Part shown: positions 25,845 to 34,419 of the stretch, piece after piece
Numbering within the stretch: the stretch's first letter is position 1
Layout of the letters: the number at the start of each line of letters is the position of its first letter
NCBI GenBank assembly: GCA_016711265.1
Contig: JADJTI010000006.1
Span: forward strand, 372,001 to 436,000
Length of the DNA stretch: 64,000 nt
Direction of reading: 5' to 3'
DNA from: Austwickia sp.
GTDB taxonomy: Bacteria; Actinomycetota; Actinomycetes; Actinomycetales; Dermatophilaceae
Made by a program: the position numbers and the translations under genes
The notes under the pieces: generated by a model
What the model saw: the letters and a program-made list of their open reading frames with translations, nothing else
The model's database searches: none
What the model was told of the DNA's origin: nothing

Positions 25845-26248
25845 TCCTCGTCGACAGCTCCGCATGGGTGGAGTTCGACCGAGCCACCGGCAGCCCCGTC
25901 GATCGTGTCCTGACGGACCTCATCGGCTCGGACGGACCCATCTGTGTCACCGAGCCGGTCGTCATGGAGGTCTGCGCCGGCGCCCGCAACGATGCGCGCG
26001 CACGCGACCTGCGGCGCTTGCTCGAGCGGTTCCACCTGGCCCGGTTCGACGCGGTCGCGGACTTCGATGGCGCCGTGAGGATCTCCCGGCGCTGTCGACG
26101 GGCCGGCGTGAACCCGCGCGGGCTGCTCGACTGCGTCATCGTCGCGGTCGCGTTGCGGTGTGGCCATGAGGTGCTCGCCCAAGATCGGGACTTCGCGGCT
26201 GTCGCCGGTGTCGTAGGTCTTGGCTTGCACCCCTCGTCGCGACGCTGA
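25841..26248 (+). CDS. vapC: VapC PIN-domain toxin
   Basis: A 135-residue PIN toxin matching the mycobacterial VapC group. The acidic motifs are LVDSSAWVEF, TEPVVMEVCAG, LLDCVIVAVAL and LAQDRDFAAVA. GTG 25841 starts the family-conserved VILVDSSAW. It is complete and paired. Confidence 0.9.
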   Translation: MILVDSSAWVEFDRATGSPVDRVLTDLIGSDGPICVTEPVVMEVCAGARNDARARDLRRLLERFHLARFDAVADFDGAVRISRRCRRAGVNPRGLLDCVIVAVALRCGHEVLAQDRDFAAVAGVVGLGLHPSSRR

Positions 26249-26270
26249 GCACCCCGCTCCTGACGGCCGG

Positions 26271-26969
26271 TCAGGTCGCCGCTGACCGACGCGTGCGCAT
26301 CAGCCGTACGCCGGCCGCCACCAGCCACACCAGCCAGGCGGCGTACCCGGGCATCCCGACGAACAGCAGCGGCGAGCCATCGGCGATCGCGACCGTGACC
26401 CCGCCGGCGGCGACCAGCAAGGCTGCCCCGCCCCACCCGAGCATCCGCAGCCACGGGGGCGTCAGGCCGCTCGCGTGGGCTGCCAGCGCAGCGCCCACGA
26501 AGGTGACACCGAGCGCCGGCAACGCCAGCGCGAAGGCCGCCGCGTGCAGCCGCCAGATGAGCTCGAAGGTCGGATTCGGCTCGGCGACCAGCCCGGCGTA
26601 CAGGACGACCCCGGCCCACAGCACGGCATAGATCGCGAAGACCGCCGAGAGGGTCGCGGCCGCGGCCACGGCCAGCCGCGACCAGCCCACCCCGGCACTC
26701 CCGCGACGTTCGACGATCCCCTGGAGACCGGTCACGAACCCCAGCAGCAGCGGCAGGTTGAGTGCCTCCAAGCCGATCACGATCGCCACGGCCGTGCGGT
26801 TCTGCGCGTGGAAGTCGAAGACCTGGGCGATCGGGTCCCCGAAGGCGGGCCCCCCGACCCCGATCACGATGGCGTTCTGGATCACCAGCGACGCGGCAAG
26901 CGCGATCGCCAGAGCGCCGACGAGCCGCGCATGTCGAGCAGGCTCGGGATGTTTGTGCTGATCAGTCAT
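26271..26969 (-). CDS. Multi-pass membrane protein divergent from TetR
   Basis: A 232-residue protein with six probable membrane helices, at about residues 15-35, 55-80, 95-120, 140-165, 170-190 and 195-220. No transporter signature is seen; I do not recognise the family. ATG 26969 (MTDQHKHPE) is chosen because upstream in-frame codons would overlap the promoter. It is transcribed away from the TetR gene at 27130, with the triple operator between them, so it is the probable regulated target. Confidence 0.7.
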   Translation of the reverse strand: MTDQHKHPEPARHARLVGALAIALAASLVIQNAIVIGVGGPAFGDPIAQVFDFHAQNRTAVAIVIGLEALNLPLLLGFVTGLQGIVERRGSAGVGWSRLAVAAAATLSAVFAIYAVLWAGVVLYAGLVAEPNPTFELIWRLHAAAFALALPALGVTFVGAALAAHASGLTPPWLRMLGWGGAALLVAAGGVTVAIADGSPLLFVGMPGYAAWLVWLVAAGVRLMRTRRSAAT

Positions 26970-27054
26970 CGCATCTTCCTTCGTGACGGGCTTGTCCGGC
27001 CCACTCGAGTGGCGGGACGTCATGGGCGCTTGCCGAGCCCCAGGGCACCGACTC

Positions 27055-27097
27055 GTACACTGTACGTCGTACGCTGTACTATTGTCGTACGCTGTAC
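27055..27097. promoter_or_regulatory. Triple TetR-type operator
   Basis: GTACACTGTAC (27055-27065), GTACGCTGTAC (27069-27079) and GTACGCTGTAC (27087-27097) are three near-palindromic 11-bp sites in the divergent promoter region. They are about 33 bases from the TetR start and 86 from the membrane-gene start. They are well placed for repression of both. Confidence 0.65.
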
Positions 27098-27129
27098 GAT
27101 CGTCAAGCCGTCACCCCGGGAGGAGAGCT

Positions 27130-27804
27130 GTGTCTGCGAAGGAACCACGACGCGCCATGTCCGAGGCCGGGCTGAGCAAGCAGCGGGTGGTGGAGGAGGC
27201 CATCCGGCTTGCCGACCACGCGGGGGTGGAGGGGCTGAGCATGCGCCGGCTGGCCGACGTGTTCGGCGCAGGCGCGATGTCGCTCTACCACTACGTCGCG
27301 AGCAAGGAGGTGCTGCTCGACGCCATGATCGACGTCGTCTTCGAGGAGATCGAGCTGCCAGCCGGGGAGGCCGACTGGCGTTCGGCGATGCGCCGGCGGG
27401 CCCTGTCCGCCCGGCAGGTTCTGGCACGTCATCCGTGGGCGCTGAGCTTGATGGAGTCGCGCACGTCGCCGGGACCGGCGAACCTGCGCCACCACGAAGC
27501 GGTCACCGCCTGCTTGCGCCGGGCCGGCTTCTCCGTCGTGATGGCCATGCACGCCAACTGGCTGCTCGACAGCTACGTCTACGGATTTGCCGTGCAGGAA
27601 AAGGGCCTGGCGTTCACCACCGCCGATGAGATGGCGACCATCGTCGAGAGCGTCTTCCTGCCCCAACTTCCCCCGGAGCAGTTCCCCTACCTCAACGAAT
27701 CCGCCAGTGCGCTGGCCGCCGCCAACTACGACCCGGCACAGGAGTTCACATTCGGCCTCGACCTCATCCTGGACGCTCTGGAGACCCTGCGGGCCGGCGG
27801 GTAG
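27130..27804 (+). CDS. TetR-family regulator, TetR_C_1 type
   Basis: A 224-residue TetR regulator. The HTH is VEEAIRLADHAGVEGLSMRRLADVFGAGAMSLYHYVASKEVLLD. The C-terminal domain contains RHPWALSLMESRTSPGPANLRHHEAV and is shared with the TetR at 46028. GTG 27130 has an AGGAG site 7 bases upstream; longer starts would overlap the operators. It probably represses itself and the divergent membrane gene. The ligand is unknown. Confidence 0.88.
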   Translation: MSAKEPRRAMSEAGLSKQRVVEEAIRLADHAGVEGLSMRRLADVFGAGAMSLYHYVASKEVLLDAMIDVVFEEIELPAGEADWRSAMRRRALSARQVLARHPWALSLMESRTSPGPANLRHHEAVTACLRRAGFSVVMAMHANWLLDSYVYGFAVQEKGLAFTTADEMATIVESVFLPQLPPEQFPYLNESASALAAANYDPAQEFTFGLDLILDALETLRAGG

Positions 27805-27847
27805 ACCCGCGCACCCCAAGACCCTTGTCCCATCCCGCGAGGGCGAT

Positions 27848-28660
27848 TCAGGGCAGCCACCACCCGGCGACGACGGCGAGCACCAGCCCGATCACCACCA
27901 GTCCCTCGACGCCGTGGACGACGATCGCCATCCCGAGGCTGCGGTAGCGACGCGCGGCCCAGCTGATGCCGAACGAGCTCACGATCATCGCCGGCCAGAA
28001 CCAGATCTTGTGCACGTGGTACAACCCGAACATGATGGTGTTCATCACCCAGTCCCAGCGCCCGAAGGCCTGCCCCATCCGGGGCAGCAGGACGCCGCGG
28101 AAGAACAGTTCCTCGCCCAGCACGTAGTTGAAGGCCGCGCTCACCAGCGCCAGCCCGACGATCCACCACTGTCCGACGAACTCCGGTCGCGCCAGCGACG
28201 ACATGTTGGCCCAGGCCGGTTCCTCGAATCCGGTCACCCTCGACCAGAGGCTGACCAGCGGCTCGGCGGCCAACCCGAGCATCACGTTGGCCGCGATGGC
28301 GGGCAGCACCCACCACCACAACCGGCGGCGACCCCGGCCCGTCGCGGGGTCCAACGGCCCGTTGAGCCGGATGCGCCTGCGAACACGCGCCCAGGTGAGC
28401 GGCCCCTCGCGCCGAAGCAGCAACAACGAGAGCACGCTCTGCCACATCATCGCGACCACCATCAAGATCCAGTGCAGCAATCCCCGGTGCAGGTCGACGT
28501 GCGGGGCCAGCAGCGGGCCGACGACGAACGCGAGCACCCCCATCGGCAGGGTGACTGCGGCCCACAGCCCCAGCACCGTTCGAGCCGAGTACTGGCGGCA
28601 CGGTTCAAGGGCGTGGCCATCCACGACCATGCCCCCCCGCGAAATGACGTGTTGCGTCAT
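27848..28660 (-). CDS. CPBP-family intramembrane metalloprotease
   Basis: A 270-residue membrane protein with about six to eight helices. The Abi/CPBP motifs are NYVLGEELFFRG (EExxxR) and FGLYHVHK (FxxxH), separated by one helix, as in the CaaX-protease and bacteriocin-processing family. ATG 28660 (MTQHVISRG) is preferred. No bacteriocin gene is near, so a general processing or self-protection role is possible. Confidence 0.85.
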   Translation of the reverse strand: MTQHVISRGGMVVDGHALEPCRQYSARTVLGLWAAVTLPMGVLAFVVGPLLAPHVDLHRGLLHWILMVVAMMWQSVLSLLLLRREGPLTWARVRRRIRLNGPLDPATGRGRRRLWWWVLPAIAANVMLGLAAEPLVSLWSRVTGFEEPAWANMSSLARPEFVGQWWIVGLALVSAAFNYVLGEELFFRGVLLPRMGQAFGRWDWVMNTIMFGLYHVHKIWFWPAMIVSSFGISWAARRYRSLGMAIVVHGVEGLVVIGLVLAVVAGWWLP

Positions 28661-28918
28661 GGACTTCTCCGGTTCCTGAGGTGGTGCCGCCACCGTAGGC
28701 CCGGGATTTCCGTCCTCACCAGGGAATTCGTCGCAGATCAGGGGCAGATCAGGGTTGTCTCAGGGCGTCCCCGAAGCGTTCGCGGGCGTGGCGGATGTGC
28801 TGACCAGCGCACGCGCCGGGCCGTCCGGGTTGTCCGGGTTCGCCCCGAGTGCGACGTGGTGACCGGCTGCGAGGTAGGCCGCGGCGAGGGCTCGTCCGTC
28901 GTGGCCGTCGCCGAGCGC
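28661..28918. other. Intergenic, nothing recognised
   Basis: About 260 bases between the start of the CPBP gene and the stop of the TraR/DksA-like gene, both on the minus strand. It should contain the CPBP promoter. I see no further gene or strong hairpin. Confidence 0.3.
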
Positions 28919-29260
28919 TCACTCCGCGCAGCCGATGCAGGTCTGCGCGGCGGGACGGGCCGCCAGGCGACCGCCGCCGATCGGGGCCCCGCAGCGTAGA
29001 CACCGGCCGTACGTGCCGGCGTCCAGCCGAGCCAGCGCCTTGTCGATCTGCTCGATGCGATCGACGGTGGCTCGGCCCAACGAGGAGACCAGGGATCGGT
29101 CGACAGCGATCGTGCTGCCCTCCGGGTCGTGCTCGTCGTCGAGATTGCTGTCCTTGGCGGCCGCGACGATGTCGTCGAAGCTGGTGGCCAGATCGTGCCC
29201 CATGGCGAGCAGGGCGGCTCGTTCGTGGATCAGCCGCTGCCGGGCGCCGTCGAGGTCCAT
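28919..29260 (-). CDS. TraR/DksA-type zinc-finger protein
   Basis: A 113-residue protein of the TraR/DksA family. It has an N-terminal coiled coil (residues 1-75, with DDEHDPEGS in the middle) and a C-terminal four-cysteine zinc finger: CLRCGAPIG...CIGC. DksA-type proteins bind the RNA polymerase secondary channel; short actinobacterial homologues are poorly characterised. The start MDLDGARQRL is normal for the family. Confidence 0.85.
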   Translation of the reverse strand: MDLDGARQRLIHERAALLAMGHDLATSFDDIVAAAKDSNLDDEHDPEGSTIAVDRSLVSSLGRATVDRIEQIDKALARLDAGTYGRCLRCGAPIGGGRLAARPAAQTCIGCAE

Positions 29261-29345
29261 CCCGCAAGCCTAGGCATGCACGTTTGGGCCACCCCGCGCC
29301 GATTCGGCTCAGCGCATGCGCGGGCGTTGCGCCTCGGGCCGCGGA

Positions 29346-29771
29346 TTATGCGTCGGCGGCGACGGACCCGTTCGTCGGATCGAGCCGGGTCAGGCCGGGG
29401 ATGCCGTCGAAGTCGCTGTCCGTGGACACGATGGCCGAGAATCCTGCGGCCAAGGCGGTCGCCGCATGGACCGCATCGCGCCCCCGCGCATGGCTGCGAG
29501 CGACCAGATCGCGCGAGGCACGCAACACGTCAACGTCGAACGTATGCCACACGACAAGCCGCTCGACCTGGTCGAATTCACGGATGGCTCGGTCGCGTCC
29601 GACGCGTCGGAGTCGGTGAAAGAGGATTTCCTGGCCGCCCTCGACGCTCATGTGCAGACGCAACCGGCCCGCTGCCGTCTCGGCGAGGACAGCTCGACAC
29701 CCCGACCGGAGTGGGTGAGGACCGCCGATGGCGAGCAGCAGCACCGACGGGTCGACGAAGAGCGGCCTCAT
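29346..29771 (-). CDS. vapC: VapC-like PIN toxin
   Basis: A 141-residue PIN-domain protein: LFVDPSVLLLAIGG holds the first Asp, MSVEGGQEILFHRLRR the Glu, RDAVHAATALAAG the next Asp, and VSTDSDFDGI the last. The R-D-x-V-H-A-A-T motif is typical of a distinct VapC subgroup. The start overlaps the antitoxin stop by four bases on the minus strand. Confidence 0.83.
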   Translation of the reverse strand: MRPLFVDPSVLLLAIGGPHPLRSGCRAVLAETAAGRLRLHMSVEGGQEILFHRLRRVGRDRAIREFDQVERLVVWHTFDVDVLRASRDLVARSHARGRDAVHAATALAAGFSAIVSTDSDFDGIPGLTRLDPTNGSVAADA

Positions 29772-30043
29772 CGTGGTTCGACTTTGCCGTCGAGGTGTAC
29801 GGCGTAGGCCTCCTTGAGTTCTCCGGGTCCCTCCCCGGGCTGGTGGTCCGGCTCGTCCGTGAGTAACAAGAGCGCCTGCGCGGCTGCCGCACTCGTGGGG
29901 CCCTCGTCGTCGGGGAAGCGCAGGTCGATGGCCTCACGGATCACCGCAGCCACGCTGCGCCCGGACCGTGCGGCCTCCGCGCAGACGCGGTCGTACCGAT
30001 CGGCGTCGAGCAGAAGTTGTAGGCGCCGCTCCAGGAGGGACAT
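29768..30043 (-). CDS. vapB: VapB-type antitoxin
   Basis: A 91-residue antitoxin with an N-terminal RHH-like domain (RRLQLLLDADRYDRVCAEAARSGRSVAAVIREAIDLRF) and a long acidic tail. The start is ATG 30043 (MSLLER); ATG 30049 two codons earlier is possible. A 7-bp inverted repeat spans the start. Confidence 0.8.
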   Translation of the reverse strand: MSLLERRLQLLLDADRYDRVCAEAARSGRSVAAVIREAIDLRFPDDEGPTSAAAAQALLLLTDEPDHQPGEGPGELKEAYAVHLDGKVEPR

Positions 30044-30064
30044 ACACATACATTAGCATGTGTA
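30043..30064. promoter_or_regulatory. Inverted repeat at vapB start
   Basis: TACACAT (30043-30049) and ATGTGTA (30058-30064) form a perfect 7-bp inverted repeat with an 8-base AT-rich spacer. It overlaps the minus-strand antitoxin start and is probably the VapBC operator, including a -10-like element. Confidence 0.55.
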
Positions 30065-30210
30065 GATCAGCACCTGATGTGCCGTTGGCGCTACCGAGGC
30101 CTTGCCGACGGCGAAGGCCAGGCCCGGGGCAGAGGGAACGGCCGCCGTGGTCACACTGCGGGGAGGGCATCCGTCACACCGTTGAGAGCCGCCGACCCGA
30201 GGAAGTGCCT

Positions 30211-31128
30211 ATGTCGATAGCAGAGCAGTTCGACCATGAGCGGCTTCGGTTGGTGCGCCTGGCTGCCGGGCTGCTGGGTGATCGTCACGAGGCGGAGGAC
30301 ATCGTCCAGCTCGCCTGGATGCGGCTGGACGGGACCGACCAGGCGGCCATCCGCAGTCTGCCCGCCTGGCTGACAACCGTGACCACACGCCTGTGTCTCG
30401 ATCGCCTGCGAGCGCGAGTCCCGGAACCCGTGAACCTCGCGGGCTCCGGTTCCGGGACGGGGGACATGGTGTCCGGCAGTGGCCTGGACCCGCTGGAGGA
30501 GGTGGTCCTTGCCGACAGCGTGGGGGTCGCGCTCCACGCCGTACTGGAATCTCTTTCTCCCAGTGAACGGGTCGCCTTCATGTTGCACGACACGTTCGGC
30601 GTGGAGTTCGCGACCGTCGCTGGGGTGCTCGACTGCTCAGCGGTCGCGGCGCGCAAGCTGGCGTCCCGGGCTCGGGCCAAGATCATTGCCCAGGTGCCGG
30701 CCGGGCCACCGACGGATGGGGAGGTCGTCGACGCCTTTATGGAGGCGGCCAAAGGTGGGGACTTCGCTCGCCTGCTCCATCTGCTGGCCCCCGACGTCGT
30801 GGTGCGCGCGGATGCGGCAGCGATCGCCATGGGCACGCCAGAGCTGCTGAAGGGTCGCGATGCGGTGGCGGCCATGTTCGATGGCGCCGCGAGTGCCGCA
30901 CTCCCGGTGTTCCTGGAGAGCCGGACCGGGGCGGCCTGGTTCCATCGGGGCCGGGCGCGGGTGGTCTTCGACTTCACCGTCCACGACGGTCGGGTCACGA
31001 GCATCGTGTTCCGCGCGGCGCGCGAGGCCATCGCGGCCGTGACCCGACGCAAGGGGGCACAGCCGGTCCGGGCGACTCGAGCGGTTCGCTCCGTCACACC
31101 TGAGCCGCCGGCACGGTCAGCACAGTGA
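30211..31128 (+). CDS. ECF41/SigJ-like sigma factor
   Basis: A 305-residue ECF sigma factor with a fused C-terminal domain. Sigma region 2 is RLRLVRLAAGLLGDRHEAEDIVQLAWMRL. Region 4 is LESLSPSERVAFMLHDTFGVEFATVAGVLDCSAVAARKLASRARAKI. Residues 180-285 form a SnoaL/NTF2-like domain (VVDAFMEAAKGGDFARLLHLLAPDVVVRADA), as in ECF41/SigJ factors, where it modulates activity in place of an anti-sigma factor. The glycine-rich D-G-G-G motif usual after VVVRAD appears here as DAAAIAMG. ATG 30211 is fixed by the family start. The small DUF1059-like gene follows after 42 bases. Confidence 0.87.
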   Translation: MSIAEQFDHERLRLVRLAAGLLGDRHEAEDIVQLAWMRLDGTDQAAIRSLPAWLTTVTTRLCLDRLRARVPEPVNLAGSGSGTGDMVSGSGLDPLEEVVLADSVGVALHAVLESLSPSERVAFMLHDTFGVEFATVAGVLDCSAVAARKLASRARAKIIAQVPAGPPTDGEVVDAFMEAAKGGDFARLLHLLAPDVVVRADAAAIAMGTPELLKGRDAVAAMFDGAASAALPVFLESRTGAAWFHRGRARVVFDFTVHDGRVTSIVFRAAREAIAAVTRRKGAQPVRATRAVRSVTPEPPARSAQ

Positions 31129-31170
31129 ACGTACCGACCACGAACGTACGGACTCGACAGGAGATCATCC

Positions 31171-31407
31171 GTGAAGACCATGACGTGCCAGCAGCTCGGC
31201 GGACCCTGCGACCTTGCCCACAGCGGCGCCACCGCCGACGAGGTGATCCAGGCACAGGACCGGCACCTCAAGGCTGCCGTCGCCGCCGGGGACACCGCTC
31301 ACGACGAGGCGGCCGCTGCGATGAAGGGTCGCTGGCGGAATCCGATCAAGGCAATGGGCTGGTACAACGCGACGAAGAAGGCCTTCGCCGACCTTCCCGA
31401 GAACTGA
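31171..31407 (+). CDS. DUF1059-like small protein
   Basis: A 78-residue protein beginning MKTMTCQQLGGPCDLAHSG, with two cysteines, followed by ATADEVIQAQDRHL. This is close to DUF1059, a small protein with a predicted metal-binding C-x(n)-C start. It is probably cotranscribed with the sigma factor. The function is unknown. A 54-bp palindromic repeat begins four bases after the stop. Confidence 0.65.
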   Translation: MKTMTCQQLGGPCDLAHSGATADEVIQAQDRHLKAAVAAGDTAHDEAAAAMKGRWRNPIKAMGWYNATKKAFADLPEN

Positions 31408-31411
31408 GCCA

Positions 31412-31465
31412 GCCGAATCGTTGGGGGATTCGCGCCGCGTTTGCGAACAGAATTCCCCAACGATG
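31412..31465. repeat. 54-bp palindromic repeat, copy 1
   Basis: Arms ATCGTTGGGG (31417-31426) and CCCCAACGAT (31455-31464) with an inner GATTCGC/GCGAACAG near-pair. It matches the copy at 33801-33854 with only two differences. It lies between convergent genes, four bases after a stop codon, so it can act as a bidirectional terminator, but its length and identity suggest a mobile or REP-like element. Confidence 0.7.
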
Positions 31466-31469
31466 AGGC

Positions 31470-32371
31470 TCAGGCCGTGGTGCGTTGGGTGACAACGATG
31501 CAGGCGAGGACCACCACTGCCGTCACGGGCACGGAGGGTGGCAGGGTCTCGCCCATGAGCAGGACGGCCACACCAGGGTGAGCAGCGGTTGACCGAGCTG
31601 CAGCTGGCTGGCGCGGGCCACGCCGATCAGGCCCATACCGGCGTACCAGACCACGAAGCCAAGGAACTGCGAAACGCACGCGATGTAGAGCATCCCGCCG
31701 ACGGCGGTCGGGGTCAGGTGGAGGGGCTCACGGCTCAGGGCCCAGGCGGCAACGACCAGGTTGACCGGTGCCGCCAGCAGGACGCCCCACGCGATGACGC
31801 GCCAGCCGGGCAGGTGTGCGGCGAGGCGACCGCCCTCGGGGTACCCGGCAGCGCACAGCAGGAGCGCGCCGACGAGGTACAGGTCGCCTACCGTGGGCCG
31901 GCCGTGGTTCTGGGTCAGCGTGAACGCGACCACCGTCACTGCGCCCGCGCCGGCAGCGGCCCAGAACACCGGCGGTTGGCGCTTCCCGGTGCGCCAGGCC
32001 GCGATGCTCGCCGTGGCCATCGGCAACGCGCCGACGACGACGGCCGAGTGGGCCGTGGTCGAGGTCTGCAGGGCGAAAGTCGTCAGCAGGGGGAACCCGA
32101 CAGCGCAACCGAGTGCCACAACCCCCAGGGTCGGCCAGTCCCGACGGTGGGGGCTCCATCCCTGCATCGCGAGGAGTGCGGCTGCAGCCAGCACGGCGGC
32201 GATGACCCCACGGACGCCGGTCGCACTCCACGGACCGAACCCGTCCAGGGCCCAGGCGGTGGCCGGGAAGCTGAAGGAGAACGCCAGCACCCCCCACGCC
32301 GCCAGTACGGTGCCTCGGGCGTTCGATGGCGCTACCACCGGCCTCGTGATATCGCTACTCTTACCCTTCAC
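31470..32371 (-). pseudogene. EamA/DMT-family transporter, frameshifted
   Basis: About 300 residues of a ten-helix drug/metabolite transporter. The first frame (from GTG 32371, VKGKSSDITRP) runs through nine hydrophobic segments including GVLAFSFSFPATAWALDGFG, GPLGVRGVIAAVL-like and WVIAWGVLL-like helices. At about 31575-31578 it should continue as LTLVW-AVLLMGETLPPSVPV, but one G of a GGG run is missing. The last helix and the terminal TQRTTA are in the next frame and end at 31470. It overlaps the 5' region of the divergent MocR gene; the exact start is uncertain. MocR/EamA divergent pairs usually form regulator-target units. Confidence 0.7.
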
Positions 32372-32399
32372 GAATGACGGTAGCAGTTCGGCAGAGGCC

Positions 32400-33800
32400 A
32401 TGGCCGACCAGCTCGCGGTCGAGGTCGCAGCGATGGCCCCGGGTGCGAGGTTGCCTTCGCAGCGAGAGCTGGTACGCCGCTTCGGCGCCAGTGCGACCAC
32501 GGTCGCCCACGCTGTGGCGATGCTCGCGCGGCGTGGCCTCCTGGAGACCAGGCCCGGGGCGGGCACGTTCCGCGCGGTGGCCGCGTCCGCCCAGGTCGGG
32601 GACACGTCCTGGCAGGACGCTGCCCTGGAGCTGACCGCAGGGCTCGAGGAACGTCCGGGACTCTCGCGGCGGTTCTCCGGGGCCGCTCTCTCCCAGGTCT
32701 TGTCGGCCACGTCGCCCGGTCTGGTCGACCTCAACGGTGGCTATCTGCACCCCACGCTGCAGCCGGCGGGCCTGCTCGCGGCCTCGCTGACCCGGGTATC
32801 GCGTCGCCCCGAGGCGTGGGAACGCCCCCCCGCCGCGGGTGTGGCAGCCCTTCGAGACTGGTTCGCCCAGGACATCGGCGCCGGGTTGACCCGGTATGAC
32901 ATCCTCATCACCCCCGGGGGGCAAAGCGCGCTGGCCACCACGCTGAGGGCGTTGACCGGTCCGGGGGACGCCATCGTGATCGAGGCCCCGACCTACCCGG
33001 GAACCATCGCGGCCGCCCACGCGGCAAGCCTGAGGACGGTGCCGGTTCCGCTCGACCACGAGGGCATCACCCCGGAACACCTGGACGAGGCTCTGTCGCG
33101 ATCGAGGGCCCGGGTGATCGTCGTACAACCACTGCACCAAAACCCCACGGGCGTCACGATGAGCAGGCAGCGCCAACGCGAGGTGCTGCAGGTCGCGCGC
33201 GCCCACAACGCCTTCATCGTCGAGGACGACTTCGCCAGGCACCTCACCCACCCCGGCCCCTGGGCGACCCCGGCGCCGCTGATCGCGGATGACCCCGACG
33301 GCGCCGTCATTCACCTGAGATCGCTGACCAAGGTCACCTCCCCGAACCTGCGGATAGCGGCCATCGCGGCCCGCGGCCCCGTCCTCGGCAGACTCCAGGC
33401 GGCCCTGACCATTGACAGCCTCTTCGTTCCGGCCGTCCTGCAGCACACAGCCCTGGAGGCCGTCACGGCGCCGGGTTGGCGACGCTGCCTGACCACACTG
33501 CAGACCGAGTTGCACCACCGACGTCAACTCGCAGCCGCAGCGGTGGTGGACGTGTTCGGCGCCGATGCCCTGGCGGGCATGCCCCGCGGTGGGTACCACC
33601 TCTGGGTCGGGCTGCGCGACCACCGCAGCGGAGCTGAATGTGCGCGTGCCGCGTTGACCTCAGGCGCTGCCGTCACTCCCGGCGAGAACTACTACGCGCC
33701 CGGCAACGACCAAAGGCCCCACATCCGGATCAGCTTCGTCGCGGCTCCCACGGCCGCTGACGTGCACTCGGCGATCCAGCGACTCGCCGCTGTCGCCTGA
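32400..33800 (+). CDS. MocR-type (GntR + aminotransferase) regulator
   Basis: A 466-residue MocR/PdxR-type regulator. The winged helix lies at residues 1-65: APGARLPSQRELVRRFGASATTVAHAVAML, then ETRPGAGTF. The type I aminotransferase-like domain follows. It has ITPGGQSALATTLRAL, EAPTYPGTIAAA, QPLHQNPTGVTMS and VEDDFARHL; the PLP lysine is in LRSLTKVTSPNLRI. ATG 32400 begins just inside the usual first helix, so GTG 32346 may be the real start. It faces the broken EamA transporter, its probable target. Confidence 0.87.
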   Translation: MADQLAVEVAAMAPGARLPSQRELVRRFGASATTVAHAVAMLARRGLLETRPGAGTFRAVAASAQVGDTSWQDAALELTAGLEERPGLSRRFSGAALSQVLSATSPGLVDLNGGYLHPTLQPAGLLAASLTRVSRRPEAWERPPAAGVAALRDWFAQDIGAGLTRYDILITPGGQSALATTLRALTGPGDAIVIEAPTYPGTIAAAHAASLRTVPVPLDHEGITPEHLDEALSRSRARVIVVQPLHQNPTGVTMSRQRQREVLQVARAHNAFIVEDDFARHLTHPGPWATPAPLIADDPDGAVIHLRSLTKVTSPNLRIAAIAARGPVLGRLQAALTIDSLFVPAVLQHTALEAVTAPGWRRCLTTLQTELHHRRQLAAAAVVDVFGADALAGMPRGGYHLWVGLRDHRSGAECARAALTSGAAVTPGENYYAPGNDQRPHIRISFVAAPTAADVHSAIQRLAAVA

Positions 33801-33854
33801 GCCGAATCGTTGGGGGATTCGCGCCGCGTGTGCGAACAGCATTCCCCAACGATG
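33801..33854. repeat. 54-bp palindromic repeat, copy 2
   Basis: Arms ATCGTTGGGG (33806-33815) and CCCCAACGAT (33844-33853). It begins directly after the MocR stop and is 8 bases from the stop of the convergent DUF421 gene. It is the same element as 31412-31465, and the two copies bracket the EamA/MocR pair. Confidence 0.7.
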
Positions 33855-33861
33855 GCGTGGG

Positions 33862-34419
33862 TCAGGCGCCGGACACGAGCGAGGCCGGGATCGCATCGGG
33901 CCTGAGTACGCCGACGAGAAGACGAGCGTCGATCCTCTGGCCCACCCGGACCACGGTCAGGGAACCGCGGGGCTCCAACAGCACGAGTCCCAGGTCCGCG
34001 ATGGACAAGACCCCGGCTTGCCGCAGGCGCACCGCGACCTCCCGCTCGCTCAGGTGCACCTCCCGCAGCGCCTCGGTCTGGAACCGGCCTTCGACGAGAA
34101 CGACCACAGCGCCGCGCCGCTGGCGAGTCAGCAGCCTGGTCCTGCTGCGCAACTCACTGAAAAGGCCCTCCAGCATGATCAGCGTCCCGAGGGCCACCAG
34201 TCCGCCGATCAGGGTGGGTGAGTTGCCGAGCATGGAGCGCCCCACGACCGCCCCCATGAGACTCGCGACGGCAAGGCTCAGCGTCGACGAACTGGACAGC
34301 AGCCGATGCCCCCAGGCGCGCAAGACCACGGCGTACACGCCGTACAGCACGGCAGCTGCCAGGGCCACGCCCAGCGTCTGCGTCCAGGTGATACCGATCT
34401 GCGACCAGAGCTCGTCCAT
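33862..34419 (-). CDS. DUF421 (YetF-like) membrane protein
   Basis: A 185-residue DUF421 protein. Three N-terminal helices (about residues 12-35, 45-62 and 65-85, with LSLAVASLMGAVVGRSML) anchor a cytoplasmic domain of about 95 residues. The family's late pattern, VHLSEREVAVRLRQAG and LVLLEPRGSLTVV, is present. The function is unknown; members are linked to spore or envelope biology in Bacillus. ATG 34419 (MDELWSQIG) is a normal family start. Confidence 0.85.
   Translation of the reverse strand: MDELWSQIGITWTQTLGVALAAAVLYGVYAVVLRAWGHRLLSSSSTLSLAVASLMGAVVGRSMLGNSPTLIGGLVALGTLIMLEGLFSELRSRTRLLTRQRRGAVVVLVEGRFQTEALREVHLSEREVAVRLRQAGVLSIADLGLVLLEPRGSLTVVRVGQRIDARLLVGVLRPDAIPASLVSGA

Noticed and set aside
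27587..28999. A 470-codon plus-strand open frame
   Set aside because: Antisense of the CPBP gene and overlapping the TetR 3' end. Composition is Pro/His/Arg/Gln-rich with no family pattern.
32374..32634. Short frame starting at ATG 32374
   Set aside because: It overlaps the MocR winged-helix coding sequence in another frame and gives an Arg/Ser-rich product.
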